Source: Verrucomicrobiota bacterium (GTDB lineage: Bacteria; Verrucomicrobiota; Verrucomicrobiia; Chthoniobacterales; UBA10450). From it: a stretch of 33,443 bases of DNA. The notes under the pieces were generated by a model, which ran no database searches, had not been told where the DNA came from, and saw nothing but the letters and a program-made list of their open reading frames with translations. Of this stretch, positions 1 through 7,579 are shown one piece after another (the stretch's first letter is position 1; every line of letters begins with the position of its first letter). The stretch is from positions 1 to 33,443 of the forward strand of contig QHOW01000023.1 of assembly GCA_003219435.1 (NCBI GenBank), given 5' to 3'. The position numbers were made by a program, and so were the translations under genes.

Positions 1-1
1 A

Positions 2-574
2 ATTTGCCGTGGAAAAGAAACCGCTGCTGAATGGCTCGACGTTCATCGCACCTGGCACGAAATGGGTGGCCGCAGCACTTGTACCATGCTCTATGGGCAC
101 ATCGAAACGCCCGCTCATCGCGTCGATCATTTACGCCAGCTCCGCCAATTGCAGGACGAGACCGGCGGCTTTGCCGGTTTTGTTCCTTTTGCCTTCGAGC
201 CGCAGACTACAATACTCTCGAACATAAAACGCGTGTCCGCGTTCGAGCAGCTTCGTAATCTCGCCGTTAGCCGAATTTATCTGGATAACATCGACCATTT
301 GACGGCTTACTGGGTCAGCCTTGGTTTGCCGTTGGCGCAAGTCTCGCTCAGCTACGGCGTGGACGATCTGCACGGCACAATTTTGGAGGAAAAAATTTTC
401 CATATGGCAGGAGCGACCACGCCACAGCAACAAACCGTGGCGGCGCTCGAACACACCATCCGCGAAGCTGGCCGCGATCCGGTCCAGCGCGATAGCTTTT
501 ATCGTCATTTGTCCACCTCCGCGCGAAACGGAGAAAAATCGGCAGCGGATTCGGCGGAACTTGTCTGCGCGTGA
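2..574 (+). CDS. mqnE: Aminodeoxyfutalosine synthase MqnE, C-terminal part (5' end outside window)
   Basis: Frame open from base 2 (ICRGKETAAEWLDVHRTWHEMGGRSTCTMLYGHIETPAHRVDHLRQLR...AYWVSLGLPLAQVSLSYGVDDLHGTILEEKIFHMAGA), typical of radical-SAM MqnE/MqnC C-termini; followed by mqnA. Confidence 0.85.
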   Translation: MCRGKETAAEWLDVHRTWHEMGGRSTCTMLYGHIETPAHRVDHLRQLRQLQDETGGFAGFVPFAFEPQTTILSNIKRVSAFEQLRNLAVSRIYLDNIDHLTAYWVSLGLPLAQVSLSYGVDDLHGTILEEKIFHMAGATTPQQQTVAALEHTIREAGRDPVQRDSFYRHLSTSARNGEKSAADSAELVCA

Positions 575-582
575 ATCGAAAA

Positions 583-673
583 TGTGAACAGTGATCCGTG
601 AACAGTGAACGGAGCGCCGCCTTACCTGCACTCGCCCATTTTCATTTCACCGATCACTGATCACCGATCACTT
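583..673. repeat. Heptad repeat array (GTGAWCN)n in inverted arrangement
   Basis: GTGAACA GTGATCC GTGAACA GTGAACG, then the reverse complement of GTGATCG GTGATCA GTGATCG GTGAAAT. Confidence 0.75.
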
Positions 674-1560
674 TGGAATCTCCGCGCATCGGCTGCGTCA
701 AATATCTCAACGCGCGGCCGCTGATTCGAGGGTGGCCGGGTGCGGTAGACTTCGACCATCCTTCGGCGTTGTGTCAGCGACTCGCGGCTGGCGAACTGGA
801 TATCGCCCTTGTTTCAAGCTTCGAATTTTTGCGCAATCCAATCTACCGGATCGTCGATGACGTTTCGATTTCGTCGGATGGACCGGTTTACAGCGTTGTA
901 GTCGCCCACCGTGTCGAAATGTCCGAGATCAAAGAAATCGAACTCGATCCTGCCTCGGAAAGTTCGGTAAATCTCCTGCGTTGCTTACTCGCGGAGATCG
1001 GATTGAATCCGTGGTTAATTTCAAACGGTGAATTTAGAAAAAGCGCGCAGCGCGACGTTCCGGGGAGCGCCCCGAAAGCTTTCGGGGCCGTTGCCGGCAG
1101 TCCGCCGCAGGACGAATTCGCCGTGGCGAACTTGTCGGCAACACCTAACGCGCGCCTCCTAATCGGCGATCAAGCCATCCGCTTCCGGCAGAGACATGCC
1201 GGGGAATTTAGTTTCTGGGACCTCGGCGAGCAATGGAACAAACTCGTCGATCTTCCATTCGTGTATGCACTCTGGTTGATTCGGCCTGAAGTTCGCGACT
1301 CCGAGTCCCTCGCGGAACGCTTGCGCAAGCTGCGCAATGAAAATCTAGCCGACATCGACAAGCTGGTCGCTGAAGAGGAAGAATTCGATCACGATTTTTG
1401 TCGCCGCTATTACCGGGAAAACTTGCGCTTCAGCTTTGGCAAAGAAGAAAAACAAGGGTTGACCGAGTTCCATAAACGCTGCTTGAACCTGCAGCTTTTC
1501 CCGGGCGGTGGTTTGGGATTTGGAGCTTGGGATTTGGAGCTTGCTAGTCGCTGCGTATGA
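673..1560 (+). CDS. mqnA: Chorismate dehydratase MqnA (menaquinone biosynthesis), with an in-frame palindromic insertion; apparent TTG start
   Basis: IGCVKYLNARPLIRGW, ALVSSFEFLRNP, DGPVYSVVVAHR, ARLLIGDQAIRF motifs; adjacent to mqnE. Confidence 0.85.
   Translation: MESPRIGCVKYLNARPLIRGWPGAVDFDHPSALCQRLAAGELDIALVSSFEFLRNPIYRIVDDVSISSDGPVYSVVVAHRVEMSEIKEIELDPASESSVNLLRCLLAEIGLNPWLISNGEFRKSAQRDVPGSAPKAFGAVAGSPPQDEFAVANLSATPNARLLIGDQAIRFRQRHAGEFSFWDLGEQWNKLVDLPFVYALWLIRPEVRDSESLAERLRKLRNENLADIDKLVAEEEEFDHDFCRRYYRENLRFSFGKEEKQGLTEFHKRCLNLQLFPGGGLGFGAWDLELASRCV
1041..1145 (+). repeat. Palindromic in-frame insertion within mqnA
   Basis: Perfect 20-nt palindrome GCCCCGAAAGCTTTCGGGGC (1069-1088), then a long imperfect palindrome GTTGCCGGCA...GAATTC...TGTCGGCAAC (1090-1142). 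It encodes a low-complexity stretch not expected in MqnA. Confidence 0.65.
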
Positions 1561-2435
1561 AACGCGGCGGCGAGCTGCGTGTCGGTATCTCTGGTTGGCG
1601 CTACCCTGGGTGGCGGGGGAAGTTTTATCCGAAAGGCTTGCCGCAGCGGCGCGAACTCGAATACGCCAGCCGTATCCTGAATTCAGTCGAACTCAACGGC
1701 TCCTTTTATTCGCTGCAACTACCATCGAGTTATCAGCGCTGGTATTCAGAGACACCAGACGATTTTGTCTTCGCGATAAAAGGCCCGCGTTACATCACGC
1801 ACATGAAAAAATTGCGTCATGTCAAATTACCACTTGCAAACTTTTTCGCTTCCGGCGTGCTCGCGCTTCGCGGGAAACTTGGCCCGATGCTCTGGCAGCT
1901 CCCGCCAAACCTCAGTTGGAACAAAGAACGCCTGGAAGAATTTTTCGAATTGTTGCCGCGCGATACGCGCAGCGCGGCGAAGCTTGCCAAAAAGCACGAT
2001 AACAAGTTGAAAGGGCGCGCCTGGATCAAGGTCGATGTCTCCCGCCCACTGCGCTATGCGCTCGAAGTTCGGCACAAAAGCTTCATCACGTCCGACTTTT
2101 TCGACCTGTTGCGCGAACACAACATCGCCTTTGTCTTTGCCGACACCGCCAGAAAATTCCCATACGCTGAAGATTTGACCGCCGATCTCGTTTACATTCG
2201 CTTGCACGGCGCGAAAAAACTTTACGTCAGCGGTTACAATAACAGGGCGCTCGACTGTTGGGCTAACCGCATCGAGCTGTGGAGGACGAGCAAACAACCT
2301 CGCCACGCCAAAACAGTTACGCATGCCAAGGCTCGGGCCAAGAATCTTGACGTTTTCGTTTACTTCGACAACGACGCTAAGGTCCACGCTCCCTTCGACG
2401 CGCAACGACTAGCAGCGCGGCTCGGAGTTAAGTGA
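1557..2435 (+). CDS. DUF72 (YecE-like) family protein
   Basis: VGISGWRYPGWRGKFYPKGLPQRRELEYASRILNSVELNGSFYSLQ ... VYIRLHGAKKLYVSGY ... DVFVYFDNDAKVHAPFDA; overlaps the mqnA stop by 4 nt. Confidence 0.85.
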   Translation: MKRGGELRVGISGWRYPGWRGKFYPKGLPQRRELEYASRILNSVELNGSFYSLQLPSSYQRWYSETPDDFVFAIKGPRYITHMKKLRHVKLPLANFFASGVLALRGKLGPMLWQLPPNLSWNKERLEEFFELLPRDTRSAAKLAKKHDNKLKGRAWIKVDVSRPLRYALEVRHKSFITSDFFDLLREHNIAFVFADTARKFPYAEDLTADLVYIRLHGAKKLYVSGYNNRALDCWANRIELWRTSKQPRHAKTVTHAKARAKNLDVFVYFDNDAKVHAPFDAQRLAARLGVK

Positions 2436-2438
2436 ATT

Positions 2439-2999
2439 TCAACCAGCCGGCACCGGCCCAATCTTCTTCCAATACTGAAGAATCCGCCCACTTCCCGGAG
2501 GTGATTCGAATTCTGTTGGTCGCGGTCCACCGGGCGGGCCCCAGCATGCACGTTTGTGGCTCGCGTCGATGATCTCGTAGATGCCGCGCGTCAGTTGACC
2601 GGCGTTCGCTCCCCCTTCTGCGATTGAATCCACCTGTTTCGGTCTGGTGTTCGGATTGACCGTAAAACGGCCAGCGGGATGCGTCCCAATGCCGCTCGCC
2701 TTTGGAAAACGGAATGTATTGCGATCAGTAATCAGGATTGTATTTCGCAACATGCTTGCGGGCACAGGCTTTCCGTTCACCACGGCGCGGGTCAATTGCC
2801 AGGTTCCCGACAATTCTTCGTAATCTTTCTCTGCGGCAGCAGATTGTGTGGTCGCGCCGCCAGATCGGCCGTTTGCGCATCCACCGGCAATCGCTAGCAC
2901 AGCACTAATAGCCAGGATCGGTATTGCTTTAATCATCCGTGCTTTTTGCAGCGAAAATCGCCGTTTGTCGAGCCCGGTGTGCTTTACGGACGATGGCAT
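2439..2999 (-). CDS. Putative lipoprotein with TIGR03067-like domain
   Basis: Signal peptide with lipobox-like AIAGGC followed by ELSGTWQLTRAVVNGKPVPASMLRNTILITDRNTFRF; true start probably an internal Met (MIKAIPILAIS). Confidence 0.6.
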   Translation of the reverse strand: MPSSVKHTGLDKRRFSLQKARMIKAIPILAISAVLAIAGGCANGRSGGATTQSAAAEKDYEELSGTWQLTRAVVNGKPVPASMLRNTILITDRNTFRFPKASGIGTHPAGRFTVNPNTRPKQVDSIAEGGANAGQLTRGIYEIIDASHKRACWGPPGGPRPTEFESPPGSGRILQYWKKIGPVPAG

Positions 3000-3047
3000 T
3001 TAATCTGCCATGTGTTGTCAGGAGATCGCCCGCGAATAGAGTAATCG

Positions 3048-4805
3048 GTGCAAAGCCGCGTAGAGAGCGATCTAATCAGTGCAAAGCCGCCTGCAACCTT
3101 TGCGCGGCAAAGCCGATGGATCATTGCGCCGCCTGAGGAGTTGAATGGTGGACCGATCTCATGGACTGAGATTTGTGGATCGGCCTGCATCGCGCGGTTG
3201 CTAATGCGCAAGGGGTTCGCCAGCGCGGAAGAAGTGGAAACATTCCTGCGGCCGCGTCTCAGCTCGTTAAGCGATCCATTTTTGCTTCCGAATATGGAAA
3301 GGGCCGTGAAGCGAATTCTGGCTGCGTTAGACCCACAGGAACGCATCGTAATTTTTGGAGATTACGATGTCGATGGGGTGACTTCGCTCGCGCTGCTGGC
3401 AGAAATGTTACGTGCCTATGGCGCCACGCCGGACTTATTCCTGCCGCTGCGAATGGAGGAAGGCTACGGATTGAGCCGTGAAAGTGTGGATCGCTGCATT
3501 GAGCAACATCATCCGCAACTTCTGATCGCGGTCGATTGCGGCACGTCGTCGGTGGTCGAGATCGCCGATCTCACGGAGCGCGGCGTGGATGTGATTGCAC
3601 TCGATCATCATGAGCCCAAAGCGGATCTGCCTGGTTGCGTGGCAATAGTGAATCCAAAGATCAATCCGCAGTCGCCGTTTCATTATCTTTGCAGCGTCGG
3701 AATCGTTTTCAAATTGTGTCACGCGCTTCTTAAAACGCGTCCGGTCGAGTTCGATTTGAAGTCGAAGCTCGACCTTGTTGCGCTCGGCACTGTCGCTGAC
3801 ATCGTTCCGCTTCATGGCGAAAACCGCGTTCTCGTGCAGCGCGGCGCGATGGAGATCGCACGAACGTCGCGTATCGGCTTGAAGAAACTAATGCAAGTCG
3901 CCGGAGTACAGCTGCCCATTTTGCCCGAGGACATTGGTTACCGACTTGGCCCGCGATTGAATGCTGCGGGGCGTTTGAATACAGCGGAGAAATCTTTGCG
4001 GCTGTTGCTCACTCACGACGAAGGCGAAGCATCGGTACTCGCAGCGGATCTCGACCGGCACAATCGCGAGCGCCAGGAAGTGGAAAAGCAAATTTTCGAT
4101 GCAGCGATAGAGAAGATCGACAATCAGTTCGACGCAACGCGCGACGCGGCCATCGTGACAGGCGCGCGGGGCTGGCATCCGGGAGTGCTCGGCATTGTGA
4201 CCTCGCGGATCGTTCGAAAATATCATCGACCCGCCATTGTAATCGGCTTCGATGAGAATGGTGTCGGCAAAGGAAGCGGACGAAGCATTGAAGGGTTGAA
4301 TCTGGTCCAAGCGTTGAGTCGTTGCGCGGACCGGCTTGACAAATTCGGCGGGCACGAAATGGCGGCAGGATTGGCCCTGCGCGAGGAAAATTTCGACCTT
4401 TTTGCCGAAACATTTCGCAACGCGGCTCGCGATCTTCTCTCCGAAGAAGCTTTGCAACCCTGCGTGCAATTAGATTATGAGCTCGCATTTTCCGAAATCG
4501 ATATCGAGTTTCTACGGTGGCACGAGATGCTGCAGCCATTTGGAAACGGAAATCCCCAGCCGCTTTTCCTTGCGCGCAAAGTCGAGCCGGTGGCGCCGCC
4601 GCGCGTAGTGAACGAAAAGCATCTCATCTTTCGTCTCCGCCAAGGCAATCGCCATCGCCGCGCGGTTTATTTTAATGGCGCGCCAAATCAACTTCCGCTC
4701 GCGCCGTGGGACATCGCATTTCGGATTCGCGCGGATGAATATGAGGGCGAAACCTTAGTCGCCATGCAAATCGAAGGGGTGCGGACAGCGGAGCCCAGCC
4801 AATGA
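3048..4805 (+). CDS. recJ: Single-stranded-DNA-specific exonuclease RecJ (start codon uncertain)
   Basis: DHH motifs: IFGDYDVDGVTSLALLAEML, IAVDCGTSS, ALDHHEPKADLP, VALGTVADIVPLHGENR, GGHEMAAGLAL. Confidence 0.9.
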   Translation: MQSRVESDLISAKPPATFARQSRWIIAPPEELNGGPISWTEICGSACIARLLMRKGFASAEEVETFLRPRLSSLSDPFLLPNMERAVKRILAALDPQERIVIFGDYDVDGVTSLALLAEMLRAYGATPDLFLPLRMEEGYGLSRESVDRCIEQHHPQLLIAVDCGTSSVVEIADLTERGVDVIALDHHEPKADLPGCVAIVNPKINPQSPFHYLCSVGIVFKLCHALLKTRPVEFDLKSKLDLVALGTVADIVPLHGENRVLVQRGAMEIARTSRIGLKKLMQVAGVQLPILPEDIGYRLGPRLNAAGRLNTAEKSLRLLLTHDEGEASVLAADLDRHNRERQEVEKQIFDAAIEKIDNQFDATRDAAIVTGARGWHPGVLGIVTSRIVRKYHRPAIVIGFDENGVGKGSGRSIEGLNLVQALSRCADRLDKFGGHEMAAGLALREENFDLFAETFRNAARDLLSEEALQPCVQLDYELAFSEIDIEFLRWHEMLQPFGNGNPQPLFLARKVEPVAPPRVVNEKHLIFRLRQGNRHRRAVYFNGAPNQLPLAPWDIAFRIRADEYEGETLVAMQIEGVRTAEPSQ

Positions 4806-7579
4806 GCGAGTCTCGTAAAGAAAAAGTTTGTGACGGCGAGGGCGCCGTCACCAGCACGCGAGGCGCGTGCGCTCCCCAGATTGAAATCTCGCGGCCGCTC
4901 GCTGAGCTTGATTGGATCCCGCGACCGCGTTTACTCGCGCTGCGCCGTCTCGGCATCGAAACGGTGGAGGATTTGCTCACCCATTTTCCGCGCCGTCACG
5001 AAGATCGACATCAGTTTCCCCATTTTCCACGCGAAGAGAGCGACATTCCGATTTGCCTTTGCGGTGAGGTAGTTAAAACGTCGGTGCGCAGGTTTGGCGG
5101 ATGGAAAAAAATCTTTGAAGCGACATTGGAGGAGTCGAGCCCGAACGCGTTGAGCGAACCGCTCGTGTGCCGCTGGTTCAACTTGCATTACGTGCAAAAG
5201 ATGATCGCGACCGGGCAGCGCCTCGTCGTTTTTGGCAAACCGCGCCTGCGGGGCAAACGGATTTGCATGGATCACCCTGAGTTCGAGGTCATCGAGAATG
5301 ACGAGGAGATATCAATCCATTTTCGGCGCATCACGCCGATTTATCCTGCTACAGAAGGTCTTTCCCAGCGCGTCTTGCGCAGCATCATCTACCGCTTGTT
5401 GAATGAAGTCTCCGGCGCGCCTCTGGAAAAACTACTGCCAACCGACCTCGCGACTGGCGAACGATGTCATGCAATTCGCGCGATCCATTTTCCGGAAAGC
5501 TGGGAGGCGCGTGATGCCGCTCGCGAGCATCTGGTGCTCTCGGAGTTCTTCGCGATGCAAATGTTGATCGCATCGCGACGCTCCGACTCATCGATTCGAA
5601 TGGGCGACGCGCACTGCGGACCTGGCACTCTGCTCGACAAATTTTTAGAGGCGTTACCGTTCCAGCTGACTGGCGCGCAGTCGAAAGTAATCGCGGAAAT
5701 CCAGCGCGATCTGGCGGCGCGTCATCCGATGAACCGTTTGCTCCAGGGAGATGTGGGCTCGGGCAAAACCGTTGTTGCCATCGCGGCGATGTTGCTTGCG
5801 GTCGAAGCGGGGTATCAGGCCGCATTCATGGCGCCAACACAAATTCTCGCTGAACAACATTATGATGTGCTGCGGCGCTGGCTGGAACCCCTCGGCGTGC
5901 GCCTGGCACTGCGGACCGCGGCGCGCCAGGAAGACAACGTGCCGCTGCCGTTGTTTGCGGGTGCGCAGGATCCGGGTAGCGCACGCGTCTCACGTGTTGG
6001 CGACGGTGTCTCGCCGTCGCGGACTTTCCTTGATGTTGAGCCAGCTGACAGCGCTTTCTACTCTCGTCGTCGACTCCCGCATTTCGAAAAGCCGTGGGCG
6101 ATCTACGCGGTAACGATTAGCACGAAATCGCGTCGATGTTTGTCACCAAATGCTCGCACCATCGTTCTCGATGCATTCCGGCATTTTCACGACAAACGTT
6201 ACGAACTTTTTGCAGTATGCGTGATGCCCGATCATGTGCATCTACTGATTCAGCCGTGGCCGAAGGAAAATGACGATGCGGGAAACGTAGTTTTTTGGCC
6301 GCTCAGCGGCATAATACATTCGATCAAATCATTTTCGACGCACAAGATTAACAGGGTCGAACGAAAGAGTGGAACACTTTGGGAAAAGGAACGGTTTGAC
6401 CGTTACGTTCGATCAGATCGCGATCTGGAGGAGAAGTTCCACTACATTCTCCGCAACCCGTGGGAGACGGGCGTGGCTGGACAGAACGAGGATTATCCGT
6501 GGGTCTGGACTCAGGATGATGAGGCGCGCAAGGAAAGTTCGTTTCGGCGCGACGCCGAAACCAACACGCGGGACGCGTGCGCTACCCAGGCCGGGGCGGG
6601 CGATGGCGCTCCTCACATCATCATCGGGACGCACGCGCTGCTTTACGAAAAGGTTTCGTTCTCGAATCTCGGGCTCGTTGTAATCGACGAGCAGCACAAG
6701 TTTGGTGTTGCGCAACGCGCCCGGTTGACCGCGCGCGAACCAGCGCCTGATGTTCTGGTGATGACGGCCACGCCGATCCCGCGCACCCTGACGATGACGG
6801 TTTACGGCGACCTCGATGTTTCAGTTATCGATGAGATGCCGCGTAACCGCGGAAAGGTAATCACGGCTGTGCGCGACGTATCGAAGCTCGGCGAAGTCCT
6901 CAGTTTTTTGCGAGGACAATTGGAAACGGGGCGACAACTCTATGTGATTTATCCCCTGATTGATGAGAGTGAAAAATTGGACGTCAAGGCGGCATCGGCC
7001 GAGTACGAGTTGTGGCGGGAACAACTGCATCCCTATCGCTGTGAATTACTTCATGGCCGCATTCCGGCGGCGGAGAAGCAGAACACCATGGAACGATTTC
7101 GTCGGGGTGAAACGAACGCATTAATCAGCACAACGGTGATTGAAGTTGGGGTCGATGTTCCGAACGCGACGGTGATGCTGGTCGAAAATGCGGAGCGCTT
7201 CGGGCTGGCGCAGCTTCATCAGCTTCGCGGGCGCATCGGCCGTGGGCAGCACAAATCGTATTGCATCTTGTTAACGTCGGAGCAGTCGAGGGAAACATCG
7301 GCTAAGCTCGCTGTTTTGGAACGAACGAATAACGGCTTTGAAGTGGCGGAGGCGGACTGGGATTTGCGCGGCCCCGGCGATCTGCTTGGCACGGCGCAAA
7401 GCGGCTTACCCGCGCTCAAGATCGGCAACTTGAAAACCGATGCAGGCTTGATGCGACGGGCGCGGGCGGCAGCAATGTCGATTTTCCAAGCCGATCCGCG
7501 CCTGGAATTGCCTGAGAATCAACGTTTCCGGAGTTTGATTGTCGAACAACAGGGACGCACTTTTTCGAACATCAGTTGA
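4802..7579 (+). CDS. recG: ATP-dependent DNA helicase RecG, carrying an in-frame REP near the N-terminus and an in-frame RAYT-type transposase domain inside the helicase core
   Basis: RecG motifs: RLLQGDVGSGKTVVAIAAMLLAVEAGYQAAFMAPTQILAEQHY, IIIGTHALLYEKVSFSNLGLVVIDEQHKFGVAQRARL, VMTATPIPRTLTMTVYGDLDVSVIDEMP, ERFGLAQLHQLRGRIGRG. 4-nt ATGA overlap with recJ; single uninterrupted 925-aa ORF. Confidence 0.93.
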   Translation: MSESRKEKVCDGEGAVTSTRGACAPQIEISRPLAELDWIPRPRLLALRRLGIETVEDLLTHFPRRHEDRHQFPHFPREESDIPICLCGEVVKTSVRRFGGWKKIFEATLEESSPNALSEPLVCRWFNLHYVQKMIATGQRLVVFGKPRLRGKRICMDHPEFEVIENDEEISIHFRRITPIYPATEGLSQRVLRSIIYRLLNEVSGAPLEKLLPTDLATGERCHAIRAIHFPESWEARDAAREHLVLSEFFAMQMLIASRRSDSSIRMGDAHCGPGTLLDKFLEALPFQLTGAQSKVIAEIQRDLAARHPMNRLLQGDVGSGKTVVAIAAMLLAVEAGYQAAFMAPTQILAEQHYDVLRRWLEPLGVRLALRTAARQEDNVPLPLFAGAQDPGSARVSRVGDGVSPSRTFLDVEPADSAFYSRRRLPHFEKPWAIYAVTISTKSRRCLSPNARTIVLDAFRHFHDKRYELFAVCVMPDHVHLLIQPWPKENDDAGNVVFWPLSGIIHSIKSFSTHKINRVERKSGTLWEKERFDRYVRSDRDLEEKFHYILRNPWETGVAGQNEDYPWVWTQDDEARKESSFRRDAETNTRDACATQAGAGDGAPHIIIGTHALLYEKVSFSNLGLVVIDEQHKFGVAQRARLTAREPAPDVLVMTATPIPRTLTMTVYGDLDVSVIDEMPRNRGKVITAVRDVSKLGEVLSFLRGQLETGRQLYVIYPLIDESEKLDVKAASAEYELWREQLHPYRCELLHGRIPAAEKQNTMERFRRGETNALISTTVIEVGVDVPNATVMLVENAERFGLAQLHQLRGRIGRGQHKSYCILLTSEQSRETSAKLAVLERTNNGFEVAEADWDLRGPGDLLGTAQSGLPALKIGNLKTDAGLMRRARAAAMSIFQADPRLELPENQRFRSLIVEQQGRTFSNIS
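4817..4879 (+). repeat. Solo REP-like double-hairpin element inside the recG N-terminal coding region
   Basis: aaagaaaaagtttGTGACGGCGagggCGCCGTCACcaGCACGCGaggCGCGTGCgctccccag: two perfect hairpins (9-bp and 7-bp arms). Homologous to the ends of the 5974-6587 element; encodes KEKVCDGEGAVTSTRGACAPQ. Confidence 0.85.
5974..6031 (+). repeat. Left REP-like terminal inverted repeat of the RAYT element
   Basis: GGGTAGCGCACGCGTCTCACGTGTTGGCGACGGTGTCTCGCCGTCGCGGACTTTCCTT; contains hairpin GCGACGG/CCGTCGC. Confidence 0.9.
6530..6587 (-). repeat. Right REP-like terminal inverted repeat of the RAYT element
   Basis: Reverse complement reads GGGTAGCGCACGCGTCCCGCGTGTTGGTTTCGGCGTCGCGCCGAAACGAACTTTCCTT; hairpin GTTTCGGCG/CGCCGAAAC. 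Confidence 0.9.

Larger units (their letters stand above)
5974..6587 (+). mobile_element. REP-bounded RAYT (Y1/IS200-like REP-associated tyrosine transposase) element inserted in frame in recG
   Basis: Terminal inverted repeats 5974-6031 and 6530-6587 (58 bp, 47/58 identical by eye) flank LPHFEKPWAIYAVTISTKSRRCLSPNARTIVLDAFRHFHDKRYELFAVCVMPDHVHLLIQP...LSGIIHSIKSFSTHKINR...GTLWEKERFDRYVRSDRDLEEKFHYILRNPWETGVAGQNEDYPWVW, characteristic of RAYT proteins. Confidence 0.9.

Noticed and set aside
1827-2405. 192-aa minus-strand ORF antisense to the DUF72 gene
   Set aside because: Typical long antisense ORF in GC-rich coding DNA; no motifs.
3043-3093. Two copies of GTGCAAAGCCGC just at the recJ start
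   Set aside because: Short, only two copies, and inside the uncertain recJ 5' region; could be chance.
3888-4539. Two minus-strand ORFs (193 and 176 aa) antisense to recJ
   Set aside because: Overlap each other and recJ; no domain signature.
6413-6715. Minus-strand ORF across the right REP (MRNTKLVLLVDYNEPEIRERNLFVKQRVRPDDDVRSAIARPGLGSARVPRVGFGVAPKRTF...)
   Set aside because: It reads the REP peptide in the opposite orientation but is only the shadow of recG; useful as evidence of the repeat, not as a gene.
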